From an uncultured Lachnospiraceae bacterium (GTDB taxonomy: Bacteria > Bacillota > Clostridia > Lachnospirales > Lachnospiraceae), in the NCBI GenBank assembly GCA_902789555.1, contig CADAOF010000009.1, forward strand, positions 1 through 64,000: a stretch of 64,000 bases of DNA. The letters are read 5' to 3'. The notes below the pieces were generated by a model. The model was not told the DNA's origin and did not search any database. It was given only the letters and a program-made list of their open reading frames with translations. The translations under genes were made by a program, and so were the position numbers. Of the stretch, positions 52,606-63,494 are shown piece after piece (within the stretch, counting starts at the first letter, position 1; each line of letters begins with the position of its first letter).

Positions 52606-54561
52606 ATGCAGAAAGTTCTTTGGACACCTTCGGATGAAGTGAAAAACGGCTGCCGCATGGCGGATTTCATGCGTTTCGTGAACGCACGCCGCGGTACGAA
52701 TTTTCATGAATATAAGGAACTGTATCAGTGGTCGGTCACGGAGATCCCGGCTTTCTGGGCCGAACTCTGGCACTACTTTGACATCGTCTGCGCAAGACCG
52801 TACGACGCGGTCGTCGACGATCTGAACCGCTTCCCCGGCGCAAAATGGTTCGTGGGCGCGAAGCTGAACTATGCGGAGAACATCCTCCGTTACTGTGACC
52901 GTGAAGGCACGGCAATCACCTTCCGCGGGGAGGACTTCGAGCGCCGCGAGATGACCCGCCGCGAACTGCTGCGGCAGGTAAAAGACATGGCGGCCGCGTT
53001 CAGGAAGGAAGGCGTGAGGCCCGGCGATGCTGTTGCGGGCTACATGCCGAACCTTCCGGAGACGATCATCGCGATGCTTGCGGCAGCTTCCGTCGGGGCC
53101 GTCTGGTGCTCCTGCGCGACCGATATCGGGGCGATAGCGGCGACCGACCGCGTCGGCCAGGTAAAGCCGAAGATCCTTGTCACCGCGGACGGCTACCGTT
53201 ACAAGGGGAAGACCTTCTCCACGCATGACAACGTACGGGAGATCGCGAAAAACATCCCCTCGCTTGAACGAGTCGTCGTGGTGCACTATGCCGGAGAGGA
53301 CGATTTCAGCGACATCCCGGATACGGTCCGCTATGAAGACTACCTCGTCCCGGCGCCTGCGGATTTCGCTTTTGAGCAGGTAGAAGCCTCCCATCCGCTG
53401 GTCGTCATGTTCTCTTCCGGAACGACCGGCAAGCCGAAATGCATGGTCCAGTCGCACGCAGGCATCCTGATGAACCAGCTGAAGGAACTGATCCTGCACT
53501 GCAACATTCAGGAGGGAAGCAAACTCCTCTACATCACGACCTGCAGCTGGATGATGTGGAACTGGATGGCGGCAGCCCTCGGCGCCGGCGCCGAACTGGT
53601 CCTGTACGACGGCAATCCGTCCTACCCGGACGATGCCGCGATCTGGAAGGTCCTGGAAGAAGAGAAGGTCACCGATTTCGGCCTGTCTGCCAGCTACATC
53701 CATATGCTGATCTCCCACGGATTCAGTCCGAAGGAGCATGCGGATCTTTCCGCACTCCGCGCCATTTCCCAGACGGGCTCGGCGCTTTCGGATGCCGGCT
53801 GGGAGTTCGTCTACCGTGAGATCAAGAAGGATTACCACTTCAATTCGATCGCCGGCGGCACCGACATCAACGGCTGCTTCGGCATCGGCAACATGATGAT
53901 CCCGGTCGTGGCGGGCGAACTGTCCGCTCTCGGTCTCGGCGAGAAGGTGGAATGCTACGATGACGACGGGCACCCGATCCGCGACAGGGAGGGCGAGCTC
54001 GTCTGCGAAAAGCCCATCCCTTCCATGCCGATCTGTTTCTGGGACGATCCCGACGGACAGAGATATTTCAATGCCTACTTCACGGTCTACCCGGGTGTCT
54101 GGCGCCACGGCGACTACGTGATCCTGCACGGAAACACCGGCGGGCTCACTTTCTGCGGGCGGAGCGACTCCATCCTGAAGCCTTCGGGCGTGCGCATCGG
54201 CACCGCGGAGATCTACAATCAGGTGAATTCACTGCCCGAGGTGGAGGATTCGCTCGCGGTCGGCCAGAACATTGCCGGCGACCAGCGGATCGTGCTCTTC
54301 GTGAAGTGCCAGCCCGGCTGCAAAATGGACGACGCCCTGGTCAGGAAGATCAAGACGACGCTCCGCACCAAGGCTTCGCCGCGCCACGTACCGGCAGTGA
54401 TCCTGGAGACACCGGAGATCCCGACGACGCTGAACGGCAAGAAGGTCGAAAGCTCGGTCACCGCGATCCTGAACGGAAGACCGGTCGGGAACCGGGATGC
54501 TCTGTCGAACCCGGAGAGCCTGAAGTTCTACGAAGACATTCTGCCGCAGCTTAAGGCGTAA
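52606..54561 (+). CDS. Acetoacetyl-CoA synthetase
   Basis: A 651-residue adenylate-forming ligase: acetoacetate + CoA + ATP gives acetoacetyl-CoA + AMP + PPi. AMP-binding P-loop VMFSSGTTGKPKCMVQSH, TQTGSALSD-like QTGSALSDAGWEF, and the C-terminal catalytic lysine in TTLNGKKVESSV. N-terminal cap LWTPSDEVKNGCRMADFMRF is characteristic of this enzyme rather than acetyl-CoA synthetase. Acetoacetate is released by Kce, so the gene completes the pathway. In well-studied lysine fermenters this step is a CoA transfer (AtoDA), which is not present here. It is the last gene before a terminator. Confidence 0.9.
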   Translation: MQKVLWTPSDEVKNGCRMADFMRFVNARRGTNFHEYKELYQWSVTEIPAFWAELWHYFDIVCARPYDAVVDDLNRFPGAKWFVGAKLNYAENILRYCDREGTAITFRGEDFERREMTRRELLRQVKDMAAAFRKEGVRPGDAVAGYMPNLPETIIAMLAAASVGAVWCSCATDIGAIAATDRVGQVKPKILVTADGYRYKGKTFSTHDNVREIAKNIPSLERVVVVHYAGEDDFSDIPDTVRYEDYLVPAPADFAFEQVEASHPLVVMFSSGTTGKPKCMVQSHAGILMNQLKELILHCNIQEGSKLLYITTCSWMMWNWMAAALGAGAELVLYDGNPSYPDDAAIWKVLEEEKVTDFGLSASYIHMLISHGFSPKEHADLSALRAISQTGSALSDAGWEFVYREIKKDYHFNSIAGGTDINGCFGIGNMMIPVVAGELSALGLGEKVECYDDDGHPIRDREGELVCEKPIPSMPICFWDDPDGQRYFNAYFTVYPGVWRHGDYVILHGNTGGLTFCGRSDSILKPSGVRIGTAEIYNQVNSLPEVEDSLAVGQNIAGDQRIVLFVKCQPGCKMDDALVRKIKTTLRTKASPRHVPAVILETPEIPTTLNGKKVESSVTAILNGRPVGNRDALSNPESLKFYEDILPQLKA

Positions 54562-54578
54562 GCAGCGTCCGGACATGC

Positions 54579-54617
54579 AAAAAGGGAAGCCGCCCCGGCC
54601 GGAGCGGCTTCCCTTTT
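54579..54617. terminator. Bidirectional terminator after the lysine operon
   Basis: A stem of about 14 bp (AAAAGGGAAGCCGC ending at 54593 with GCGGCTTCCCTTTT at 54604-54617), GC-rich at the top, with four Ts on the plus side and As on the other. It ends the synthetase transcript and could also stop the convergent TauE transcript, whose stop codon is at 54667. Confidence 0.88.
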
Positions 54618-54666
54618 GCTTATGTCATCGTGAGCGACCGGTCTGTCAGCTGACCGGCCTGGTTGA

Positions 54667-55449
54667 TTACGCAAGAAGATCATACAGCATCTTGGCAAAG
54701 AGCAGACCGAGCACGACGAAGATCATTCCGCGGACGCGTTTCGATCCGCCGCGGATCGCGTAGCGTGCACCGAGATAATTCCCGGCAAGGCTGCAGGCCG
54801 CAGCCGGCAGCACGAGCCGCCAGGCAACGTGGCCGTTCAGCGCCCAGACGGCGGCAGCCGAAAGATTGGCGGTCAGGTTCGTGATCCGTGAACTGCCTGC
54901 GGCAGTGACCAGATCCATGGACAGGAATGCCGTAAAAGCCATGATCATGAAGGTCCCGGTACCCGGCCCGACCAGCCCGTCATAGCAGCCGAGCGCAAGC
55001 CCGATGAGAAGCGAGACGATATCCTGCTTTCGCTGTGAAACGGCCGCCTGCTGCTCAGGCGAAACCGATTTCTCCGCGCCGAAATCCCGCTTTACTGCAA
55101 GGAAAACGGCGACGGCCGGAAGCGCTGCCAGCAGGATCGTCTTGAAGACGGCTTCCGGCATCTTCGCGGCGAGGGACGCACCGGCTGCCGACCCTGCGAT
55201 CGCGCCGACGACGCCGAAGAGGACCGGCCGAAGCTGGAATTTCCCGCTGCGGACGTACTTGACACCGGAGATGACGGAGCCGCAGCCTGCCGTGAGCTTA
55301 TTGGTCCCCGCGGCAAGCTGGGCCGGCAGGCCGGCCAGCAGATAGGCAGGGATCGCAATGAGCCCGCCTCCTCCGGCAACGGAATCAACGAAGCCCGCGA
55401 GAAAAACGAGCGGACAGACGATCAGCAGTTCTTTCAGCAGTTCCGGCAT
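54667..55449 (-). CDS. TauE/SafE-family exporter
   Basis: A 260-residue membrane protein of the TauE/SafE group, about eight helices in two similar halves (LVFLAGFVDSVAGGGGLIAI in the first, GLALGCYDGLVGPGTGTFMI in the second, both with the family's conserved glycine-rich loops). Members export sulfite, sulfoacetate or other organic anions. It lies 33 bases downstream of hutH on the same strand and may be carried in the hut transcript; a role in exporting an acid product is possible but not shown. Confidence 0.87.
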   Translation of the reverse strand: MPELLKELLIVCPLVFLAGFVDSVAGGGGLIAIPAYLLAGLPAQLAAGTNKLTAGCGSVISGVKYVRSGKFQLRPVLFGVVGAIAGSAAGASLAAKMPEAVFKTILLAALPAVAVFLAVKRDFGAEKSVSPEQQAAVSQRKQDIVSLLIGLALGCYDGLVGPGTGTFMIMAFTAFLSMDLVTAAGSSRITNLTANLSAAAVWALNGHVAWRLVLPAAACSLAGNYLGARYAIRGGSKRVRGMIFVVLGLLFAKMLYDLLA

Positions 55450-55482
55450 GGATCAGTTCCTTTGCAGCAGGATGGCTGCGCA

Positions 55483-57006
55483 TCATTCCAGTTCTCCGCA
55501 CACGCTTTCGGCAGCCTGCAGGATGCTTCCGTCCCTTACCATCTTTTCCGCGGCATTCATGAGCGGATGCATCACCACGTCCTTTTCGACCGGCGGGACC
55601 TTGGTGCGGATGCGGTCATAGACCGCGCGGGTCGCCGGCGCGAGTTTCTCTTCGCCGCGCAGCCACAGCGCCTGCGCTGCCGCAAAGAGTTCGAGCGAGA
55701 CCACCTTGCGCGAATTGTCGAGGATCATCATGGCTTTCCGGGCTGCGGTCGTTCCCATGCTGACGTGATCCTCCTGTCCGGCGGAAGAGGGGATCGAATC
55801 CACCGAGGCCGGGTGTGCGTAGACCTTGTTTTCAGAAGTCATTGAAGCCGCTGCGTACTGGACGATCATGAAGCCCGAATTCAGGCCGCCGTTTTTCGTA
55901 AGGAAAGCGGGAAGGCCCGAGAGGTTCGGGTTGACCAGGCGTTCAATGCGGCGTTCCGAAACGTCGGCGTATTCCGCGAGCGCGATCCCGAGGAAATCCA
56001 TGGCGAGCGCGATCGGCTGGCCGTGGAAGTTGCCGCCGGAAATGGCTTCGTCCTCATCCGGGAAGATGATCGGATTGTCGGTCACGGCATTGATCTCGCG
56101 GCTCACCGCATCCCAGACATAGGCTATGGCGTCGCGGCTCGCCCCGTGGATCTGCGGCGTGCAGCGGACCGTATAGGCGTCCTGCACCTTGTCCGGCTGC
56201 AGATCCGCGGCAAGGCCGCTCCCTTCCAGAAGCCGCAGGAGATTGGCAGCAGTCTTCATCTGGCCGGTCTGTCCGCGCAGGGCGTGAAGCTTCGGATCAA
56301 AAGCTTTTTTGATGCCGAGCTGGGCTTCGCAGGTCATCGCAGCGGCGATGTCCGCCGTCTTTGCGAGCTGCAGGGCATCGTACACTGCATTGCAGGCAAT
56401 GGCGGTCATGATCTGCGTGCCGTTGATGAGAGCGAGTCCTTCTTTCGCGGCGAGCTGCACCGTGGGGATCCCGGCGGCCTTCATGGCTTCCGCACCGGGC
56501 ACGGTCTTTCCCTGATACTCCGCTTCGCCTTCGCCGAGCATGACGAGGACCATGTGGGCAAGAGGTGCCAGATCGCCGCTCGCGCCGAGGGAGCCCTTTT
56601 CGGGGATGACCGGGTGCACGCCCGCATTCAGCATGGCGGCAAGAGTCTCCAGCGTGGACAGGCGGATGCCGGAATTGCCCCGCGAGAGGGCGTTGATCCT
56701 GAGCAGCATCGCCGCGCGCACGACCTCTGTCGGCAGCGGATCGCCCATGGCACAGGCGTGGGAGCGGATCAGGTTGACCTGCAGTTCGGCGGTCTCGTCC
56801 TCAGGAATATAGCGGTCCGAGAATCTTCCGAAACCGGTGGTGAGGCCGTACACGACGGCCTGCTGTTCGAGTTTTTTGTCCACGAAGGCGCGGGCTTTGC
56901 CGACCGCGCGGCGGGACGCTTCGGAGAGTTGAACGGGTTCATGTTCCCGCGCGACCTTGATCACGTCGGGGATGGTAAGATGAGTGCCGTCAAGGACGAT
57001 CATCAC
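55483..57006 (-). CDS. hutH: Histidine ammonia-lyase
   Basis: A 507-residue lyase that removes ammonia from histidine to give urocanate. The self-forming MIO cofactor triad ASG is at residues 142-144 in GSLGASGDLAPLAH. Tyr in VYGLTTGFGRFSD (residue 53) and the QVNLIRSHACAMGDP segment complete the active site. It is the third hut gene in the transcription order hutU-hutI-hutH. Length and motif positions match the family well. Confidence 0.96.
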   Translation of the reverse strand: MMIVLDGTHLTIPDVIKVAREHEPVQLSEASRRAVGKARAFVDKKLEQQAVVYGLTTGFGRFSDRYIPEDETAELQVNLIRSHACAMGDPLPTEVVRAAMLLRINALSRGNSGIRLSTLETLAAMLNAGVHPVIPEKGSLGASGDLAPLAHMVLVMLGEGEAEYQGKTVPGAEAMKAAGIPTVQLAAKEGLALINGTQIMTAIACNAVYDALQLAKTADIAAAMTCEAQLGIKKAFDPKLHALRGQTGQMKTAANLLRLLEGSGLAADLQPDKVQDAYTVRCTPQIHGASRDAIAYVWDAVSREINAVTDNPIIFPDEDEAISGGNFHGQPIALAMDFLGIALAEYADVSERRIERLVNPNLSGLPAFLTKNGGLNSGFMIVQYAAASMTSENKVYAHPASVDSIPSSAGQEDHVSMGTTAARKAMMILDNSRKVVSLELFAAAQALWLRGEEKLAPATRAVYDRIRTKVPPVEKDVVMHPLMNAAEKMVRDGSILQAAESVCGELE

Positions 57007-57043
57007 TAAAGGCTCCTTTGGTTTATGGTTTAGAGAGGATTGT

Positions 57044-58294
57044 TCAGGCTTCTGCCGGTACTGCGATCCGGCCGTCTTTCACGACGGTCCGGACAAGGTT
57101 GCTGCCGAAGCGGTAGCAGATGAAATCGAGATCGGAAGCGTTCCAGATGAGAAGGTCGGCCTTCTTTCCGGCTTCGATGCTGCCGTGCGAGGCCGCGCGC
57201 CCGACTGCTGCCGCGCCGTTTAAGGTGACGGCGGTCAGGACTTCCTCCGGCGTCATGCGGTCCTTCAGGCAGGCGAGGTTCATCACGAACTGCAGGTTCA
57301 GGCTCGGGCAGGACCCCGGGTTGTAGTCCGTGGCGAGCGCGACCGGGACGCCGGCTTCGATGAATTTCCGCGCCGGGGCATAGTCCGCGCCCAGATAGAA
57401 GCTGGTCGCCGGCAGGAGGCAGGCGATCGTGCCGCCCTTTGCCATGCTTTCGATGCCCTTCTCCGTGACCGCGATCAGGTGCTCCGCGCTGACGGCGCCG
57501 AGTTCTCCGGCGAGCTGTGCTCCGCCGAGGGCGTCGATCTCATCGGCGTGGATCTTCGCCTTAAGGCCGAACTCCAGGCCACGCGCAAGGATCCTGCGGC
57601 TTTCCTCCACGGTGAAGACACCGGTCTCACAGAAGACGTCGCAGTACTCCGCAAGGCTTGCGGCAGCGACGGCCGGGATCATTTCCTCGCAGATGAGCTT
57701 CACGTAGCCTTCGTGATCGTCCCTGTATTCCGGCGGGAAGGCGTGCGCGCCGAGGAAGGTGGAGACCAGTTCCACGGGCTGCGCGCCCTGCAGGTTCCGG
57801 ACGACGCGGAGCTGCTTCAGTTCTTCTTCGAGGGAGAGGCCGTAGCCGCTTTTCGCTTCGCAGAGGGTGACGCCGAAGGAGAGCATCTCACGGAGAGCAG
57901 TCAGCGCCTTTGCGGTCAGTTCGCCCTCGGAAGCCGCCCTTGTTGCCTTGAGCGTCGAGAGGATCCCGCCGCCTGCGGCAAGGATCTCCAGATAGGTCTT
58001 CCCGCGGAGCTTGTCGGCCAGTTCGTGCTGCCGGAAGCCGCCGAAGACGAGATGGGTGTGCGCATCGACGAGGCCGGGCGTGACCAGGCGTCCGCCGGCA
58101 TCCAGCACTTCATAGCAGTTCTCAAGATCCATCACCGGCGGCTCGCCGCTCCCGACTTCGAGAATCACGCCGTCCTCCGTGAGGATCCAGGCGTTTTCCC
58201 GTTTCAGGATATCGCCCTGCGCGGCGCCGGCCTTCGCTTCTTTGCCCGTCGGCGTTGCCAGCAGGCCGATATTGGAAATCAGTAATTTTGACAT
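57044..58294 (-). CDS. hutI: Imidazolonepropionase
   Basis: A 416-residue amidohydrolase that opens imidazolone propionate to N-formimino-L-glutamate. Metal ligands: H79 and H81 in DAHTHLVFGG, further His in HADEIDALGG, and the catalytic Asp in LATDYNPGSCPS. It starts 1 base after the hutU stop, so the two are translationally coupled. The next step (formiminoglutamase or formiminotransferase) is not encoded in the window. Confidence 0.96.
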   Translation of the reverse strand: MSKLLISNIGLLATPTGKEAKAGAAQGDILKRENAWILTEDGVILEVGSGEPPVMDLENCYEVLDAGGRLVTPGLVDAHTHLVFGGFRQHELADKLRGKTYLEILAAGGGILSTLKATRAASEGELTAKALTALREMLSFGVTLCEAKSGYGLSLEEELKQLRVVRNLQGAQPVELVSTFLGAHAFPPEYRDDHEGYVKLICEEMIPAVAAASLAEYCDVFCETGVFTVEESRRILARGLEFGLKAKIHADEIDALGGAQLAGELGAVSAEHLIAVTEKGIESMAKGGTIACLLPATSFYLGADYAPARKFIEAGVPVALATDYNPGSCPSLNLQFVMNLACLKDRMTPEEVLTAVTLNGAAAVGRAASHGSIEAGKKADLLIWNASDLDFICYRFGSNLVRTVVKDGRIAVPAEA

Positions 58295-58295
58295 C

Positions 58296-60311
<2,016 letters not shown>

Positions 60312-60397
60312 GTGATTCCTCCTTATGAGAGGGCCGCGGCCGGATGGCCCGGGCGGCCGGCAGTTTACGTTCGGGGGCAGTGCCCTTTCCAAAACAA

Positions 60398-60425
60398 ATT
60401 ATAGCACTGCGGCGGGCAAAGTCCA
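60398..60425 (-). promoter_or_regulatory. Likely hut operon promoter
   Basis: On the minus strand TGGACT (60425-60420) and a perfect TATAAT (60403-60398) are spaced by 16 bases, about 90 bases before hutU. GGGCAGTGCCC (60375-60385), a short palindrome, lies just downstream of the predicted start and might bind a regulator. This is inference from symmetry only; no hut regulator gene is in the window. Confidence 0.5.
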
Positions 60426-60481
60426 CTGCATCTCGGTAAAGCACTTTCGCGCCCGAAAGCGGAACGCTATGCAAAAAATGC

Positions 60482-60536
60482 TTGACAAAGGCGGTTTATC
60501 CCGATAAACTAAAGACAAAGGTTTATCGGGATAAAC
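60482..60536 (+). promoter_or_regulatory. BlaI-type promoter with two palindromic operators
   Basis: TTGACA (60482-60487) and TAAACT (60505-60510), 17 bases apart, form the promoter of the repressor gene. Two perfect 7-base-arm palindromes, GTTTATCCCGATAAAC (60494-60509) and GTTTATCGGGATAAAC (60521-60536), cover the -10 region and the start point, with centres 27 bases apart. This is the arrangement expected for a BlaI/CopY dimer repressing its own operon. The arm sequence would define the regulon. Confidence 0.85.
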
Positions 60537-60588
60537 CCGCAGGGCGCTTGCAGCCTGACGAAAAATGTCTCTGAAGGAGGGAGATTCC

Positions 60589-60960
60589 ATGATCAATATT
60601 GAACTCGGCGCCGTGCAGGAGCGGTTCGCGGACCTTGTCTGGGCAAATGAACCGATTGCTTCCGGCGAACTTGTCCGGATCTGCGAAAAGGAACTGCAGT
60701 GGAAGAAACCGACGACTTATACCGTGCTGCGCAAACTCTGCGAAAAAGGACTCCTGCGGAATGCGGACGGGATCGTCACCGCCCGGATCTCGCGTGATGA
60801 ATTCTATGCGAAGAAAAGTGAACAGATCGTACAGGGCTCCTACCAGGGGTCGCTGCCGGCCTTCGTTGCGGCCTTCGTTTCCCGGAACGGCCTGAGCGCC
60901 GGGGAGGCGGACGAGATCCGGCAAATGATCGACGCGTTCCGAAAAGGAGAGCAGTCATGA
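60589..60960 (+). CDS. BlaI/MecI/CopY-family repressor
   Basis: A 123-residue winged-helix repressor: helix-turn-helix and wing at residues 5-75 (ELVRICEKELQWKKPTTYTV, GIVTARISRDEF) and a short dimerisation tail with the region usually cut on induction. The ATG at 60589 has AAGGAGGGAG upstream and gives the usual length; an ATG 24 bases before has none. It should bind the two operators at 60494-60536. Its stop overlaps the start of the M56 protease gene by 4 bases (ATGA). Confidence 0.9.
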   Translation: MINIELGAVQERFADLVWANEPIASGELVRICEKELQWKKPTTYTVLRKLCEKGLLRNADGIVTARISRDEFYAKKSEQIVQGSYQGSLPAFVAAFVSRNGLSAGEADEIRQMIDAFRKGEQS

Positions 60961-63077
60961 GCAAGGTATTCCTGAAGATTCTGAACATGAGCATTGCGGC
61001 AGGGTGGCTGATCCTGGCAGCGGTTTTTCTGCGCCTGCTGCTTCGGAAAGCGCCGCGGAAGATCGTATGCCTTTTCTGGGGGCTTGCAGGACTGCGGCTC
61101 GTCCTTCCTGTTTCGATAAGAAGCCTTTTCAGTCTGATCCCGAGCCGTGATACCGTGCCGGCGGATATTGCGCTTTCGCCGGCGCCCGCGATCGATTCGG
61201 GCATCCCCGCCGTCAATTCTGCGGTCAATCCCATCATCGGTTCCTTTGCACCGGATCCGCAGACCGTGGCAAGCGTCAACCCGCTGCAGGTCATCATCCC
61301 GGCTGCCGCGATCATCTGGCTGGCAGGCGCCTGTGCCATGCTGCTTTACACGCTGATCTCATATCTGAAAATGAGAAGGACCGTTACCGCTGCGGTGCCG
61401 GCAGGAGGCCGTGTCTATGCCTGCGATGAAGTGGATTCGCCTTTCATTCTCGGCGTTTTCCGTCCGCGGATCTATATTCCTTCCGCGATGGAAGGGGAAA
61501 CGCTTGCTGCGGTCCTTGCCCACGAAGAGATGCATCTGAAGCGTCGGGACCATGTCTGGAAGCCGCTTGCGTTCCTGCTCCTTTCCGTCTACTGGTTCAA
61601 TCCGCTGTGCTGGCTGGCCTTCATCCTGCTTTCCCGCGATCTTGAGGCGGCCTGCGACGAGGCGGTCATCCGCGGCATGGATAAGGAGAGCCTCGCGGCC
61701 TATTCTCAGGCGCTGCTCGACTGCAGTTTCCCGCGCAGACGCATCGCAGCATGTCCGCTGGCTTTCGGCGAAGTCGGAGTAAAAGGTAGGATAAAGAACG
61801 TCCTGAATTATAAGAAACCGGCCTTCTGGCTGATCATCATCGCCGTCCTTGCCTGCATCGTGCTGACGGTCTGCTTCCTGACGGATCCGAAGAAACAGGG
61901 GGAAGAGCCGACCTCCGCTTTTTCGCAGGGCTTCTATATACGGGAGATCTGGGAGAGCGAACAGCTGCAGCCGTACATTCATTTTCAGGACGGCGTAAAC
62001 TGGTGGTGCGGCGCAAGTGTTGAGATGTCTTTCGGACTCTCCGGAAAGTACACGGTCAGCGGTGACCGCGTGAGAGTGATGCAGACGCAGGGGACCGAGA
62101 TCCGGGAAAACACATATATCGAACTGCAGGTCCTTTCAGAGACACGGCTGAAAGTGACGGCCGTCTCAGAAGACTTTTTTGATCCGGGAGCGGTATGGCT
62201 TAAGGAGGGAGACGTGCTCAGAAAGATGGAGTTTGCCGTTCCTGAAATGTATGAGGACTCTCCGCTGCTGACGCAGGGCAGTGCCTGTGCCGTTCTTGCG
62301 CAGTATAACCCGTATGCCCTGCTCTTTCCTGATGAGATCGATCCCGGCAGAGCCGTCTTTCTTCAGATAAGCGGCGCGACGGAAGGTGTTCTGACCGGAG
62401 ACGATACCTCTTTTGCCCTTCAGAAGAATGAGGGTGACGGATGGAAAACGGTCTATGATGCGATCTCGGATGACGCTTCCGTGGATATCTCCGGGGGAAC
62501 GACGGTCTTTCAGGGACTGGACTGCGGGGATACGTTCGAAGTGCACGGAGACGGACATTACCGCGTCATCAAGCGGATCTATGTGCAGGAAGGCGTGCAG
62601 TACTACACTTCGGATTTTTACGTTCTGAAGCACGCCGATCCGAAAAACTATCAAAAGAGCAGTTTTGAAGTCAATCCCCGGGAGGAACTGACCCTCAGCA
62701 TCCGGTACCCGTCGGTGCAGCTGCTCGGTCCTGCACCCGTTGCGCCCGGATATGTTGACGTCACGCTTTCCCTCCTTAGGGATACGGGAATCGAGCCGAT
62801 CTGCGGAAATTCGGCAGACTGCATCATCGAAGAACTTATCGGAGGGGAGTGGTACACGGTGCCGCGGCCGAGCATTGTCATGACCCTCGAGGGATACATG
62901 CCCACGCTCGAAGAGCCAGTCGTCCAGTTGTTTTTCCTCGGAGGAAGGGTGCAGCATCCCGGCCATTACCGGCTGCTGAAACCGGTAAACATCGTCGACA
63001 GAGAGGCTGGGAACACGGCTGAGTATTACGCCGCTGAATTTGACGTGACCGCTGAACTGCCGGCGGCTGGGAAATAA
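60957..63077 (+). CDS. M56 (BlaR1-like) sensor metalloprotease
   Basis: A 706-residue membrane protein. Helices lie near residues 13-28, 38-52, 110-135, and after the protease at about 205-225 and 285-308. The zinc protease motif HEEMH is at residues 189-193 (VLAHEEMHLKRRDH), as in BlaR1. The external domain (about 315-706) does not show the SxxK/SxN penicillin-binding motifs of BlaR1; it has repeated beta-rich segments of no family I recognise. Likely role: sense an unknown outside signal and inactivate the repressor encoded just upstream. Confidence 0.82.
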   Translation: MSKVFLKILNMSIAAGWLILAAVFLRLLLRKAPRKIVCLFWGLAGLRLVLPVSIRSLFSLIPSRDTVPADIALSPAPAIDSGIPAVNSAVNPIIGSFAPDPQTVASVNPLQVIIPAAAIIWLAGACAMLLYTLISYLKMRRTVTAAVPAGGRVYACDEVDSPFILGVFRPRIYIPSAMEGETLAAVLAHEEMHLKRRDHVWKPLAFLLLSVYWFNPLCWLAFILLSRDLEAACDEAVIRGMDKESLAAYSQALLDCSFPRRRIAACPLAFGEVGVKGRIKNVLNYKKPAFWLIIIAVLACIVLTVCFLTDPKKQGEEPTSAFSQGFYIREIWESEQLQPYIHFQDGVNWWCGASVEMSFGLSGKYTVSGDRVRVMQTQGTEIRENTYIELQVLSETRLKVTAVSEDFFDPGAVWLKEGDVLRKMEFAVPEMYEDSPLLTQGSACAVLAQYNPYALLFPDEIDPGRAVFLQISGATEGVLTGDDTSFALQKNEGDGWKTVYDAISDDASVDISGGTTVFQGLDCGDTFEVHGDGHYRVIKRIYVQEGVQYYTSDFYVLKHADPKNYQKSSFEVNPREELTLSIRYPSVQLLGPAPVAPGYVDVTLSLLRDTGIEPICGNSADCIIEELIGGEWYTVPRPSIVMTLEGYMPTLEEPVVQLFFLGGRVQHPGHYRLLKPVNIVDREAGNTAEYYAAEFDVTAELPAAGK

Positions 63078-63245
63078 AGAACGTCCGGCGGACCGCCGGA
63101 ATTGAAGCCTTTCGGGTTTGCCGGACTGCGACTCGCTTCGCTCGCTGCATAAGTTCCGGCAGCCATGTTTCTTCGCGCTGCGCGCTCGAAGCATGGGCCG
63201 TCACTTATCGAACCGGTACCCGGTTCTCGCCCAGAATATGCGCAG

Positions 63246-63277
63246 AAAAAAAGACCCTCAAACGAGGGCCTTTTTTC
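63246..63277 (-). terminator. Terminator of the tRNA transcript
   Basis: Read on the minus strand: a 7-bp stem (GGCCCTC with GAGGGTC, one G-U pair), a GTTT loop, and a run of seven Us. It begins directly after the tRNA-Leu 3' end. The G-U pair is a mismatch on the plus strand, which shows the minus strand is the intended one. Confidence 0.88.
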
Positions 63278-63361
63278 TGCGGGTAGCCGGACTCGAACCG
63301 GCACGGCATCGCTGCCGACGGATTTTAAGTCCGTTGCGTCTACCTATTCCGCCATACCCGC
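63278..63361 (-). tRNA. tRNA-Leu (UAA)
   Basis: An 84-base minus-strand tRNA with acceptor GCGGGTA/TACCCGC, discriminator A, T-loop GGTTCGAGTCC, anticodon stem ACGGA/TCCGT with loop CTTAAAA (anticodon TAA), and a long variable arm (CGGCAGCGATGCCG), as class II leucine tRNAs have. CCA is not encoded. It follows the CAU tRNA after 3 bases and ends at the terminator at 63246. Confidence 0.95.
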
Positions 63362-63364
63362 GCG

Positions 63365-63438
63365 TGGACCTTCAGGGACTCGAACCCGGGACCGATCGGT
63401 TATGAGCCGACTGCTCTGACCAACTGAGCTAAAGGTCC
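63365..63438 (-). tRNA. tRNA with CAU anticodon (Met elongator or Ile2)
   Basis: A 74-base minus-strand tRNA: acceptor GGACCTT/AAGGTCC, discriminator A, D-loop AGCTCAGTTGGTCAGAGC, anticodon stem TCGGCTCATAACCGA with anticodon CAT, T-arm CCCGGGTTCGAGTCCCTG (slightly imperfect). CCA is not encoded. The A-U/G-C first pair and the lack of the initiator's three G-C pairs rule out initiator tRNA. Sequence alone does not tell elongator Met from lysidine-modified Ile; the body resembles Bacillus tRNA-Ile(CAU) as I recall it. Confidence 0.9.
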
Positions 63439-63494
63439 GCGACCTCCCGATTCTAACAAAATCAGGAAAAGGTGTCAATGACTTTCGTGAAGAG

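Noticed and set aside
51868-54129. A 753-residue minus-strand frame opposite the acetoacetyl-CoA synthetase and kamE
   Set aside because: Same cause: antisense of high-GC coding sequence. Composition is rich in His, Asp and Arg without any domain pattern.
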